This document shows positions 28,642 to 37,298 of a stretch of DNA of 64,000 bases, in pieces. Position 1 is the stretch's first letter, and the number at the start of each line of letters is the position of its first letter. The stretch is from Paraflavitalea sp. CAU 1676 (GTDB taxonomy: Bacteria; Bacteroidota; Bacteroidia; Chitinophagales; Chitinophagaceae), in assembly GCF_029223285.1 (NCBI RefSeq), contig NZ_JARHUJ010000007.1, positions 310,001-374,000 on the forward strand. Reading direction: 5' to 3'. The translations under genes and the position numbers were made by a program. The notes under the pieces are model-generated. The model saw only the letters and a program-made list of their open reading frames with translations. It was not told where the DNA came from and did no database searches.

Positions 28642-29657
28642 GAATAGCCATATTATCACCAGTTACCTGGAGAACTCCCCCCAGGAACTATGGCCCTTGG
28701 GAGCAGGTGGTTTCAGTGCTCACAGAAGGGCTGGTGAAGAATGGGATCGATGTCACTTTATTCGCTACCGGTGATTCTGTCACAACTGCAAAATTGGAAT
28801 CCGTTTGTCCCCGGCCGCTGGGTGAATACCCAGCAGACGCCAAAGTCTGCGAATGCCTGCATATTTCGCATCTCATGGAGCAGGCCGCAGACTTTACCTT
28901 GATACACAATCACTTCGATTTTTTGCCGCTTACCTGGTCACGCATGGTGCGTACCCCTTTCATCACCACCATTCATGGTTTTTCCTCCCAACAGATCATT
29001 CCCGTATATAAAAAATACAATGAGAACTCGTTTTATGTATCCATCAGCAATAGCGACCGTAGTCCGGAGCTCCATTACCTCGATACCGTGTACAATGGAA
29101 TAAACGAAGAGCTATTTAAACCGGGGCAGGGAAATGGTGATTACCTGTTGTATTTTGGAAGGATACATCCACACAAAGGAGCACACGAAGCAATCAATAT
29201 AGCCCGCCAGGCAAATAAGCCGCTGGTAATGGCCGGTCTTATTCAGGATGAAGGGTATTACCAGGAAAAAGTAGCTCCATTCATAAATGGAATAGATGTC
29301 ATTTATAAAGGAAATGTAGGCCCCGAAGACCGCAATAAACTCCTCGGCAACGCCCTCGCTCTATTGCACCCCATCAGTTTTGAAGAGCCTTTCGGCTTAA
29401 GTGTGGTAGAAGCCATGATGTGTGGAACGCCCGTGATCGCTTTTGAAAGGGGGGCTATGAAAGAATTGATTGTAGATGGCGTACATGGCTTTTTGGTGAA
29501 AGATACAGCTGGGGCTATAGCCGCTGTGCATAAACTACAATACATCGACCGGGAGGCCTGCCGCGCACATGCCCTGGCCAATTTCAGCAGCCAAACCATG
29601 GCCAGGCGATACATTGCCTTGTATGAAAAGGTCTCTCTTCACGCAAATGGACTATAG
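28638..29657 (+). CDS. GT4 glycosyltransferase (second of the cluster)
   Basis: A 339-residue GT-B glycosyltransferase. The ATG at 28638 overlaps the preceding stop (ATGA), implying translational coupling, and begins the usual MRIAILSPVTWRTPPRNYGP with a GPWE donor/acceptor loop. A frame open upstream of this ATG is excluded as a shadow of the previous gene. The C-terminal domain has YLLYFGRIHPHKGAHEAINI and SFEEPFGLSVVEAMMCGTPV, the EPFGLxxxEA motif of GT4. Its 3' end overlaps the convergent GH130 gene by 6 bp. It may extend the glycan begun by the first GT4; the sugar is not known. Confidence 0.92.
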   Translation: MRIAILSPVTWRTPPRNYGPWEQVVSVLTEGLVKNGIDVTLFATGDSVTTAKLESVCPRPLGEYPADAKVCECLHISHLMEQAADFTLIHNHFDFLPLTWSRMVRTPFITTIHGFSSQQIIPVYKKYNENSFYVSISNSDRSPELHYLDTVYNGINEELFKPGQGNGDYLLYFGRIHPHKGAHEAINIARQANKPLVMAGLIQDEGYYQEKVAPFINGIDVIYKGNVGPEDRNKLLGNALALLHPISFEEPFGLSVVEAMMCGTPVIAFERGAMKELIVDGVHGFLVKDTAGAIAAVHKLQYIDREACRAHALANFSSQTMARRYIALYEKVSLHANGL

Positions 29658-31121
29658 CTCAACCGGTGATAGAAGTAATTCATTTAACAGCATATCTAAG
29701 GGTACAGTCGCAAAAGAAGTAGCATAATCCGATACGGCGTAAGGGATGAATAATAGTCCTTCGTGGATCATGGCCCCACACGTATAAACCACATTAGGAA
29801 CGTACCCCTTCCGCTCATCTTCAGCAGGCAGTAGCAAAGGCTCTTTTAAACGGCCAATCTCCTGGGTAGGATCGTCAAGTTTAAACAAACTGGCGCCCAG
29901 GCAATACTTGCGCATAGGCCCTACGCCATGGGTAATGATCAACCATCCTGCTTCAGTTTCAATGGGCGAGCCGCCATTGCCAATTTGCACGAACTCCCAG
30001 GGGTATTTAGGTTGTTGTAATAAGCTGGCTGTTTCCCAGAGATAAAGGTCGTCCGAGAACATGATGTAATTGCTGATGCCGTCTATCCGGGATAGCATTA
30101 CATACTGTCCATTAACCTTCCTGGGAAACAAAGCAAGGTTCTTATTTACGGCCATTTTTCCGTGCAGCGGAGATATCTTGAAATGCAGGAAGTCTTTTGT
30201 TGTTATCAGGTGCGGCAATATGTAAGTTCCATCATAGGCGGTGTAGGTAGCCAGGTACAGGAACGAACCATCGTCATCCACAAACTTTACGAATCTTGCG
30301 TCCTCAATACCGTTTTTCTCTGTAAAGGTCGCAGGAAAAATAACCTGTTCAGCTAATCGTGAATGTGCAGGAAAGTTGATCTCATAGCTTGTATTTACCA
30401 TGCTCAGGATATCGTATCGCAGCTTGTTTCTTTCTGTGGCAGAGTCAATCGACAGCAATGCCGATCGTAATAATATTTCGATTTCTTTATAGGTAAAGCT
30501 ATCCTTAAGTGTAGAAAGAATATAGGTGCGGATGTCTTCCGGTAAAGCAGTCTGCAGAAGAAGTTCCCCAAACACATCCTTCTTGTTTCTTATTACTTGT
30601 GTAATGGCACCCTCCCCCGAAAAATTGGCTGAAGGCTCTATTTGCAGCCATGCATCTTTAGTCAATTTGCCACGTTTAAATACGACCGACGAAATATGAC
30701 CCTCTCCCGTAGCCCGGAGGCTGATGACCACATTCTTTTCGCCCGGCGCTGTACCCGATTGGTCCGGATCTTCTACGATCGAGGGATTGAACAAGGCAGC
30801 TGCTTCAAGCGAGTATTCCATCGTAAAATAGGAACCCATTAACATTTTCTTTTCCCGCGAAAGTTGTGGAAGTTCAGCTTCAGGTAATAAGTACTGAATT
30901 AATTGAAAGTGTTTATAAAAGATGATCTCGATGTCCCGGTACCTGGCACAGAACTCTTCCATAACACATTGCAGTAATTGAGCTGCTGCCGATTCGGGCA
31001 TTTCCAGCACCTTTTGGATCAATGCCCGGGAACGGGCCTCACCTATATTGAAAAATCGTGGAATGACCCTGGAAAGGTCTGGATTCAACCTGATGCCTGT
31101 TCTGTTTACGGTTATTGCCAT
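29652..31121 (-). CDS. GH130 beta-mannoside phosphorylase or hydrolase
   Basis: A 489-residue protein without a signal peptide, consistent with cytoplasmic GH130 enzymes that phosphorolyse beta-mannosides. The first ~200 residues are a helical extension. The five-bladed propeller follows: GIEDARFVKFVDDDGSFLYL, TYTAYDGT, KNLALFPRKVNGQYVML, SRIDG, IGNGGSPIETEAGWLIITHG and PNVVYTCG. The family's catalytic Asp is in SRIDG-like sequence; the histidine and Arg/Tyr phosphate-binding residues would decide phosphorylase versus hydrolase and need alignment. It is convergent with the GT4 operon, overlapping by 6 bp. Together they suggest synthesis and turnover of an internal or envelope mannose glycan. 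Confidence 0.92.
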   Translation of the reverse strand: MAITVNRTGIRLNPDLSRVIPRFFNIGEARSRALIQKVLEMPESAAAQLLQCVMEEFCARYRDIEIIFYKHFQLIQYLLPEAELPQLSREKKMLMGSYFTMEYSLEAAALFNPSIVEDPDQSGTAPGEKNVVISLRATGEGHISSVVFKRGKLTKDAWLQIEPSANFSGEGAITQVIRNKKDVFGELLLQTALPEDIRTYILSTLKDSFTYKEIEILLRSALLSIDSATERNKLRYDILSMVNTSYEINFPAHSRLAEQVIFPATFTEKNGIEDARFVKFVDDDGSFLYLATYTAYDGTYILPHLITTKDFLHFKISPLHGKMAVNKNLALFPRKVNGQYVMLSRIDGISNYIMFSDDLYLWETASLLQQPKYPWEFVQIGNGGSPIETEAGWLIITHGVGPMRKYCLGASLFKLDDPTQEIGRLKEPLLLPAEDERKGYVPNVVYTCGAMIHEGLLFIPYAVSDYATSFATVPLDMLLNELLLSPVEL

Positions 31122-31316
31122 AGATGATGAAATACTGGTGTTGCCGGTGAAGGTAGAGGAATAAACCCAGCTTGACTGAAGTGAAATAGAATAGGCAGGG
31201 TCAACTATTAAGGTTATCTTACAGGAGATAACAGTTTGAGTTTATCAGCATCTCGTAATCCGAATATTACCTCCTGCTTTTCTCCTCAGCAAATTTTTAC
31301 TTCTAAATTGATCAAA

Positions 31317-31586
31317 ATGAACATTTATGTTTCTAATCTGGGCTTCACCGTGCTGGTGGATGACCTGAAAAAGCTATTCTCCCCTTATGGTATTATCTCT
31401 TCTGCTGCTATCATCCTTGATAAAATGACCAACCGCAGCCGTGGATTTGGCTTCATTGAAATGCCGAATCAGCAGGAGGCACAGAAAGCCATTCTTGCCT
31501 TGAACGGCTCTGCGCTTGATGGAAGAGTGCTTAAAGTGAATGAGGCCAGGGAAAGAGAAGATCGCAGCAGGAATTCCATGTATTAA
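31317..31586 (+). CDS. Single-RRM RNA-binding protein
   Basis: An 89-residue protein consisting of one RNA-recognition motif: RNP2 IYVSNL at residues 2-7 and RNP1 RGFGFIEM near residue 42, followed by a short basic/acidic tail. The ATG at 31317 starts exactly at the domain; an upstream in-frame ATG would add 27 unrelated residues. Bacterial homologues (cyanobacterial Rbp type, common in Bacteroidota) bind RNA and are often cold-induced. It is monocistronic, with its own terminator. A long leader (over 100 bp from the neighbouring GH130 start) could host regulation. Confidence 0.95.
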   Translation: MNIYVSNLGFTVLVDDLKKLFSPYGIISSAAIILDKMTNRSRGFGFIEMPNQQEAQKAILALNGSALDGRVLKVNEAREREDRSRNSMY

Positions 31587-31608
31587 TAATACGGTTTCGT
31601 TACTGCTC

Positions 31609-31642
31609 AAAGGATGTTTCATGAAAAGAGGCATCCTTTTTT
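31609..31642 (+). terminator. Intrinsic terminator of the RRM gene
   Basis: Stem AAAGGATG / CATCCTTT around a 15-nt loop followed by TTT, 22 bp after the stop codon. Confidence 0.85.
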
Positions 31643-31808
31643 ATTGGAGGGTGCGGCGCCAACGACCTGCTACCCAGGTTATCACTAAGCAGCAGATCCC
31701 GAACCGGACGGGCGCATGATCGCTCGTCTTTTCCCTGCCCTGCACACCTTTGCCTACTCCCTTCGCTTGTCAAATTTTTACAATTATGCTGCAAAACCTT
31801 ATCTGTAG

Positions 31809-32093
31809 TATCAAAATGTTACGTCAGCCGCCTTTAACTTCATCGGAACAATTCGAAGCAACAGATACCTAGAAAAGAATGGAAGAACTAAGATTAGCAG
31901 TATTGATCTTCGTATGCTTGTTCTAAAAACAATAAAGGGAACACTAACGGGAATAATGGAAATGGAAGCCAGCACTGGTATGCTTTTAAAAAAAGAGACA
32001 ACTATTCGGTTTTCTGGAAAGGTGAAAATTGGAGCAATCGAACAAATAATTACAGTTGAAGAGACGGATACGATTCATGGCATGAGGAAGTGA
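31809..32093 (+). pseudogene. 3' remnant of an exported beta-rich protein (DUF6263-like, tentative)
   Basis: The frame is open from just after a TAG (31806-31808) to TGA at 32091-32093 and reads like the C-terminus of a real protein: RYLEKNGRTKISSIDL, KGTLTGIMEMEASTGMLL, KETTIRFSGKVKIGAIEQ. The TGxMExDxxTGxLL pattern followed by FSGKV strands recalls DUF6263-type lipoproteins. There is no ATG before residue ~36 (31914), no signal peptide, and the N-terminal two thirds of such a protein are absent. It is read as a truncated gene. Family naming is weak. Confidence 0.4.
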
Positions 32094-32144
32094 ATGCGGG
32101 AAGCCCTTCAATTTGCAGAAGAAAGCCTTGCCAAAATAAGAGAC

Positions 32145-32174
32145 AATATAAGCCGCCCGCAGGCAGCTTATATT
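32145..32174 (-). terminator. Hairpin downstream of the IPT/TIG gene
   Basis: AATATAAGC and GCTTATATT form a 9-bp stem, extended by GCC/GGC inside across one mismatch, 30 bp after the IPT gene's stop on the minus strand. The tail is moderately T-rich. Confidence 0.5.
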
Positions 32175-32203
32175 ATCTGTGGAACAGGTCACTTTTCTAC
32201 GGG

Positions 32204-34138
32204 TTATTTTATAGAAGGTATGATCACTGCTATTTTACCAGTTTCTGAAATAGCGTATAATTTATCATCGATCACAGCAGCATACCTGGAGGCGAATCCT
32301 GCACTGGCCAAGGTCTTCCATTTATTGGCATTATAATCATACTCAAAAAGATCCCCGTTTTGTGTCAGCACAAATGCCTTATTAGCGATGGTAAAGCCAT
32401 TGCAATACTGCACGGCTACCGGCAGATCGGCGATGGGGGTAGTTTCCCTGGTGCTGAGGATTGTCTTGAAGAATTTATTGTTCGCTTTGCTTTCGCAGGT
32501 GTTATAGCCGGCTCCCATGATGATCGTTCCTCCATAAGCAAAACCTGTTCCGTCGATCAGGCATCCCCCTGTTTGCGGAACGTCAACGAGTTCCATCCAA
32601 AACCTATAGGTAGAGCCGGAGCGGAATTGGTAGATCTTACCATTCCCGGTACCAAAGCCTGCATAGATTTCATTAGCGTAAGCGGTTACCCAACTATTCG
32701 ATATATTGGTGGGAAATTTTATCTCAGAACCAACGAAGTAGCCTCCATCAGGCTGGTAGTATCTGTACCAGGCCCCGTCCTTAGTTCCATTTTGTCGAAC
32801 TCCGTTGCCGAAGTATACCTCGCCCCACCAGTTTACAATGGCAGCGTGGTTCATTTTAACGAGATCGGTGATCTGATACCCTTTGGTCCATTCGTTTGAA
32901 GCAGGGTTAAATACCTGCCAGTTGGCAAGCATGGTACCGTTGTCGTTACCAAGGCCCCAATAGATGAGGTTATCGTGACTAAAGGCAACTCCTGCAGCCA
33001 GATTGGTGATTAGTGGGTTACGATCTTTCAGTACCTGCCAGCTGCCTGTAACCGTGTACGACAGTAAATAGTCTTTCTGATAACCATATTGGTAAACGGA
33101 GATCTTCCCGCTTTTACCATCAGCAGGCACTTTAAATGCGATGCTGGTAGCGGTATTTGTTCCTTCAAAGCTCGTAATCTCCCTGCCGTTCAGATACACC
33201 CTTAATTCCGCCGGGTCGAAATGCCTTCCTGTAAGGGTTACCAGGGCACCTCTTTCGCTGCTCTCGGGCGAAAAGCTGATAAGAGCAGGAAGCACTTTCG
33301 ACTCATCCTTATATTCAGCTACCTGCCCCCGTACTTCTACCTTAATTTTCCCGGTGGTGGCGCTTTCGGGCACTTTTGCTCTCAATTCAGTAGTAGAAAC
33401 ATTGGTCACCTCACTTGAAATGCCGGCGCCAAAACTCACTTTATTTTCACCGGCAACCCTGCTGAAGTTGGTACCCTGGATGGTAATCTCCTCCCCTTCT
33501 TCGATGGCCCAGTTTGATATTGCAGTGATTGTTGGCTTGAGCATAAAGTCAACGGCACTGATGGCTTCGAATGAGCCACATACCACCTTCACTTTGCCAG
33601 ACACAGCGTCTGCAGGCACTTTAACTTTCACTTCCGTTCTGCTAACGACAGTGATATCCGTGGCAGCCTTGCCGCCAAAAAACACTTTAGTATCGGGCGT
33701 AAAACGTTTACCGGTAATGACAACTTCAGTACCAACATCACCGCGGTCGGGGCTCAGGGCAGAAATAATGGGCGCACTCTGTACCACGGTGAAGTCCGTT
33801 GTAGTCGTGACAGTCTTATCCCCCACCGTAACGGAGATCTTGCCCGTGGTGGCGCCGTCTGGTACGGTAACGGTCAATTTTTGTGCGGTGGCGTCTGTAA
33901 CCTCCGCAACAACATCATGAAACTTAACCGTGTTTTTAGACTTATCGGTATTGAAGGCAATACCGTTGATCTCAACGGTGCCGCCTTCGGCGCCTTCTGG
34001 TGGAGTAAAAGAGGTGATGGCAAGGGCCGGACCATCATTCTTGCGGCAGCCAACAAAGAGTGTAGCGGAGGCTACCAGCCCTATGGCCATACAGCTAATT
34101 GTTGTCCGCTTCAGTTGGAAGAAGTACAAGTTTTTCAT
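32204..34138 (-). CDS. IPT/TIG-repeat lipoprotein with C-terminal beta-propeller
   Basis: A 644-residue surface lipoprotein. The ATG at 34136-34138 gives a lipoprotein signal peptide with lipobox TLFVGC (Cys about residue 31); an upstream in-frame ATG is less likely. Four IPT/TIG immunoglobulin-like domains follow, each about 80 residues, opening with patterns such as ITSFTPPEGAEGGTVEINGI and ISALSPDRGDVGTEVVITGK. The C-terminal ~270 residues carry Kelch-like strand repeats (NLIYWGLGNDNGTM; EVYFGNGVRQNG; EIYAGFGTGNGKIYQF). Such proteins are glycan-binding or adhesive components in Bacteroidota, often beside SusCD, but here it stands alone. The function is inferred as surface binding. Confidence 0.88.
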   Translation of the reverse strand: MKNLYFFQLKRTTISCMAIGLVASATLFVGCRKNDGPALAITSFTPPEGAEGGTVEINGIAFNTDKSKNTVKFHDVVAEVTDATAQKLTVTVPDGATTGKISVTVGDKTVTTTTDFTVVQSAPIISALSPDRGDVGTEVVITGKRFTPDTKVFFGGKAATDITVVSRTEVKVKVPADAVSGKVKVVCGSFEAISAVDFMLKPTITAISNWAIEEGEEITIQGTNFSRVAGENKVSFGAGISSEVTNVSTTELRAKVPESATTGKIKVEVRGQVAEYKDESKVLPALISFSPESSERGALVTLTGRHFDPAELRVYLNGREITSFEGTNTATSIAFKVPADGKSGKISVYQYGYQKDYLLSYTVTGSWQVLKDRNPLITNLAAGVAFSHDNLIYWGLGNDNGTMLANWQVFNPASNEWTKGYQITDLVKMNHAAIVNWWGEVYFGNGVRQNGTKDGAWYRYYQPDGGYFVGSEIKFPTNISNSWVTAYANEIYAGFGTGNGKIYQFRSGSTYRFWMELVDVPQTGGCLIDGTGFAYGGTIIMGAGYNTCESKANNKFFKTILSTRETTPIADLPVAVQYCNGFTIANKAFVLTQNGDLFEYDYNANKWKTLASAGFASRYAAVIDDKLYAISETGKIAVIIPSIK

Positions 34139-34377
34139 ATTTGAATATTTGGAATGCCGCCTGATATGCAGACAGCCTGGCCAAAATAGGTCAGGCCAAG
34201 GCGTAGCCAAAACGAATATGTATGAAGCGCATAAACAACGGGGTGATTCTGCGTAATTGATGAGTTAAAGCATAACCACTATTATAACCGGGCTAAGAAT
34301 AGCAATAGACCGGTTTTAGGCGTAAATAACCCCCAGCGAAGTCCTTTTTACACCCGGTCAAATCCTCCGGTGAATGC

Positions 34378-34385
34378 TAGTTTTG
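34378..34385 (+). promoter_or_regulatory. Possible -7 promoter element of the hydrolase gene
   Basis: TAGTTTTG matches TAnnTTTG and lies 39 bp before the start codon at 34425, a plausible leader length. No clear -33 TTG is present. Confidence 0.4.
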
Positions 34386-34424
34386 TATGGTCAACTATAC
34401 TCAAACTGAAATTCAACCAGCATA

Positions 34425-35294
34425 ATGAAAACACTTCATACAACACGTAAACCGCTTACATCGATACTGCTCATGGCAATGATGTTTGCAGCATTTCGGT
34501 CAACCGGACAAATCAAACCTTCCAACAGCGGGTATGCGCCTGTTAATGGCATCAAGGTATATTACGAAGTATATGGCGAGGGTAAGCCTATCGTCTTACT
34601 ACATGGTGCATTTATGACGATCGATATGAACTGGGGGCAATTGATCCCGGAGCTGTCAAAAACCAGGAAGGTAATTGCTGTCGAATTGCAGGGGCATGGG
34701 CATACACCCTATTCGGATAGGAAACTACAGCATGCTACCTTGGCCAGTGATGTAGATAAAGTAATGGAGTACCTGAAAATTGATAGTGCCGATGTCGTTG
34801 GATATAGTTTTGGCGGGTCTATTGCTTACAAGCTGGCTATACAAAGCCCTAAGAGGGTAAGCAAATTAGTGATCATTTCTGCTGTTCATAAAAGCACAGG
34901 TTGGCTACCCGAAATAGGCGAAGCCTTCAAAGGCATGAAGCCTGAATTGTTTGCCAACTCTCCTATGCAGGTGGGATACGAGGCGGTAGCGCCTGATAAA
35001 ACAAAATGGACAAAGTTCCTGGAGCAGATGATTGCGTTGGCCCAGGAGCCGTTCGACTTTGGGGACGCCAATATTTCGAAAATCGCTGCACCGGTACTGA
35101 TCATATCGGGAGATAACGATGGAATGGATAAGATCGAGTTGGCCAAAACCTATAAATTGTTGGGCGGGGGTGTTATGGCTGATATGGGGGTGATGCCAAA
35201 ATCGCAATTGGCCGTAGTTCCTGCGCAATCGCATGTGAGCCTGATGATGCAGACGGCGACGATTTTGAACTACCTGAACGGGTTTCTTCAGTAA
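34425..35294 (+). CDS. Exported alpha/beta hydrolase
   Basis: A 289-residue serine hydrolase with a signal peptide (about residues 1-29, ending RSTGQ). Core motifs are: VLLHGAFM oxyanion loop near 63, nucleophile elbow GYSFGGS near 126-132 (Ser in SFG), acid LIISGDNDGM near 227, and the catalytic His in PAQSHVSLM near 272. The length and order match haloperoxidase/esterase-like members. It is a single gene between the IPT lipoprotein and the DUF488 gene, and its substrate cannot be inferred. Confidence 0.92.
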   Translation: MKTLHTTRKPLTSILLMAMMFAAFRSTGQIKPSNSGYAPVNGIKVYYEVYGEGKPIVLLHGAFMTIDMNWGQLIPELSKTRKVIAVELQGHGHTPYSDRKLQHATLASDVDKVMEYLKIDSADVVGYSFGGSIAYKLAIQSPKRVSKLVIISAVHKSTGWLPEIGEAFKGMKPELFANSPMQVGYEAVAPDKTKWTKFLEQMIALAQEPFDFGDANISKIAAPVLIISGDNDGMDKIELAKTYKLLGGGVMADMGVMPKSQLAVVPAQSHVSLMMQTATILNYLNGFLQ

Positions 35295-35422
35295 TCCCCC
35301 ATATCAGCCTATCAAAAGATGGAGGCGAATTCCTGCCGTACATACTAATTCGTCATCTCTGCGGAAAGGTAGCGGATATGCTGTGCCGGTAATAAGAACT
35401 TTCCAGCTGAGCATAGCAACGG

Positions 35423-36307
35423 TTAAATATGTTTTACCTCATACCTAAACGCGGGCAACTCGCTAATCGCATTTGCCAGGTGACTTCTATGGCATTGACA
35501 ATGATTTGCCTCAAAACAAGTTAAAGCAATTCGTTTTTTGGTTTGCAATAACTGCAGAATACGATTTTGCGTGGTAGCTGTATAGGGCAGATTATTCTTT
35601 CTATAATCGGCAAATAATCTATCATAATCAGCCTGCGTATTCAATGCTTGCCTTTTGTCAGACACAATACCAACCTCCGGAAAATGCATATACGATATGT
35701 CTAAGTTTTCACAATAGTTTTTCAGTTGGCCCTTACTGAATCCAAATTTCATGCTTATGGGATTATTGCGAACGTCCACTAAAACCGCCACATTATTCTT
35801 TAGCAACCGGTTAAGATAATTCTCCAAACTCCCACCTTCGTAGCCAATTGTAAACAAAACTGTATTGGAATCAAGCGGTCTTTGCTGCTCTACCAGTTCA
35901 AGTTCCTCATTCGTAAGTATCGACTTCGCGCTAACGCTTTTTATGGCCCAATAAGGGTAGTTCTGATAAGTATACTTCATAAGCCCACTGCTATCCATAC
36001 CTCCGTAAAGAGATTTTATACGCCTCAATAAAGCCAGGTCATCAGTTTTCAGAAGGTCGGCATAAGATGTTTTGTCAACTCGTTGAAAACTTTTTAATGT
36101 ATCAGCCAAAATACCCCTCTTCACCATGGTGGCTAGATCAGCATTGGCTGAATACGAATAACATCCATATTTATAGGGTACAAAGTCATAATCAGCCTTC
36201 GCTTGTTTTTGACAAAAAAGAAAAAGCAGCGTCTGAAGCCGCACTTTATCCAATTCACCATCGAAAAGCTCCAGCAATGCCAATAAAATCTTACGTCTGT
36301 AAAACAT
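35423..36307 (-). CDS. DUF488 protein with an N-terminal helical (DUF4065-like) domain
   Basis: A 294-residue protein taken from the ATG at 36305-36307; ATGs at 36325 and 36343 are also in frame. Residues ~1-140 (RRKILLALLELFDGELDKVR; VPYKYGCYSYSANADLATMV) resemble the helical SocA/Panacea (DUF4065) fold used by antitoxin-like proteins. Residues ~150-294 are a DUF488 domain: LFTIGYEGGSLENYLNRLLK, VLVDVRNNPIS, HFPEVGI and a closing CHRSHLANAI. DUF488 proteins have a predicted nucleic-acid-related role and occur in defence islands. The gene is more AT-rich than the PUL genes and convergent with the hydrolase. No activity is claimed. Confidence 0.75.
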   Translation of the reverse strand: MFYRRKILLALLELFDGELDKVRLQTLLFLFCQKQAKADYDFVPYKYGCYSYSANADLATMVKRGILADTLKSFQRVDKTSYADLLKTDDLALLRRIKSLYGGMDSSGLMKYTYQNYPYWAIKSVSAKSILTNEELELVEQQRPLDSNTVLFTIGYEGGSLENYLNRLLKNNVAVLVDVRNNPISMKFGFSKGQLKNYCENLDISYMHFPEVGIVSDKRQALNTQADYDRLFADYRKNNLPYTATTQNRILQLLQTKKRIALTCFEANHCQCHRSHLANAISELPAFRYEVKHI

Positions 36308-36393
36308 ACGATAAAGGTAAAACATAGTTTTAGGGCTGACCACGTTTTATTGATCACCTCGCTTTGTATTTCCTGGCTGGTATTGTCAATTAG

Positions 36394-36777
36394 ATTGCGC
36401 CTTTAGCTTGTACCTACAATTGGGTATGGACAGTAAGCACGCTCACAGACAAAAACAACAAACCCATCGTATTGGGACTGCTATCTGATGTAGCCATTGA
36501 TAATAATGGCAATATCTACGTTGTCGATTATAGCGATTGGAAGGTCATTAAAATAGCACCCGACAAAACAACTTCTGTCATTACCGATGCTTACGATCCC
36601 TATGTGCTAACCACGGATGCCAATAACAACCTGTATATAGGGGATGGGACCCAGAAAAATGTATTCAAGATGACTGAAGCTGGCGCTATCACTCCGTTCC
36701 TTGATCCCAGCCTGATCTATTCACCTGCCGGGCTGGCATTTGACCAAAATGGTATTAAACTTCTAGGGTTCACTTAG
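36394..36777 (+). pseudogene. NHL-repeat beta-propeller fragment, 5' and 3' truncated
   Basis: The frame is open from a TAG at 36391-36393 to 36777 and encodes NHL-type blades: LLSDVAIDNNGNIYVVDYSD, KVIKIAPDKT, LTTDANNNLYIGDG, and SPAGLAFDQNGIKLLG. No ATG occurs before the repeats; only a TTG at 36472. Intact proteins of this type have at least five or six blades and a signal peptide, so about 130 codons are a fragment. The 3' end meets the small-protein gene on the opposite strand (4-bp overlap). A 25-bp copy of the OmpA terminator's right arm sits just upstream. Confidence 0.6.
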
Positions 36778-37298
36778 TCGAACCCACTGAATAAAGACGT
36801 TGTTCTGCAACTCCATTCTTTGAACAGCACCAAAGGGAATGCCCTATTTAACTTCTTCGCCTCTACTTTTAAGGACGCCAAAAACGACTTATCCAATTTA
36901 ACTTTTCGGTTAAAAGAGGCCAAACAAGCTTTATCATTAGCCAGAAGCACTTTATAGTCTTTCAAAATCACACCTTCGTCGTAATAAAACAACACCAGCA
37001 AAGTCGTCGAATCGCTATGATTTCGATCCTTCATTAGATGTAGTGTTGCCTGAAAACTACTACACGACTTATTCCCCGTTGAAAATACAACACCGACTTC
37101 TTTAAGACATCCGTCAATCTTAAAATAGCAGTCACTCTTATTTAATGAACTCAAAAACGTTTTATATTGAAGAACATGAGCACCATTTACGTCAGCAAAA
37201 TTTGTCACGATTGCAGTATCAATTTCGACCTGTCCACTTGCTACAATAGACATGAACTGAAAAGCAACTACAAAAAATAAACTACTTACGTTTTTCAT
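36774..37298 (-). CDS. Small exported protein downstream of the RHS toxin; candidate immunity protein
   Basis: A 174-residue protein. The ATG at 37296-37298 begins a signal peptide ([20 protein letters not shown], then SGQ); a longer upstream frame lies inside the RHS gene and is not favoured. The start overlaps the RHS stop by 17 bp, so the two are translationally linked. The mature part is a mixed alpha/beta protein with three Cys ([20 protein letters not shown]) and no recognised family. Position directly after a polymorphic-toxin tip is the usual place of an immunity gene; an exported location would fit a toxin acting outside the cytoplasm. AT-rich composition, like the toxin tip. Confidence 0.72.
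   Translation of the reverse strand: MKNVSSLFFVVAFQFMSIVASGQVEIDTAIVTNFADVNGAHVLQYKTFLSSLNKSDCYFKIDGCLKEVGVVFSTGNKSCSSFQATLHLMKDRNHSDSTTLLVLFYYDEGVILKDYKVLLANDKACLASFNRKVKLDKSFLASLKVEAKKLNRAFPLVLFKEWSCRTTSLFSGFD

Noticed and set aside
31643-31808. GC-rich stretch after the RRM terminator considered for a small RNA or tRNA
   Set aside because: No cloverleaf, tmRNA signature or conserved RNA pattern could be recognised by eye.
32094-32336. 80-codon plus-strand frame after the 31.8-32.1 kb remnant
   Set aside because: It starts right after the remnant's stop but runs through a hairpin and into the antisense of the IPT gene; no recognisable product.
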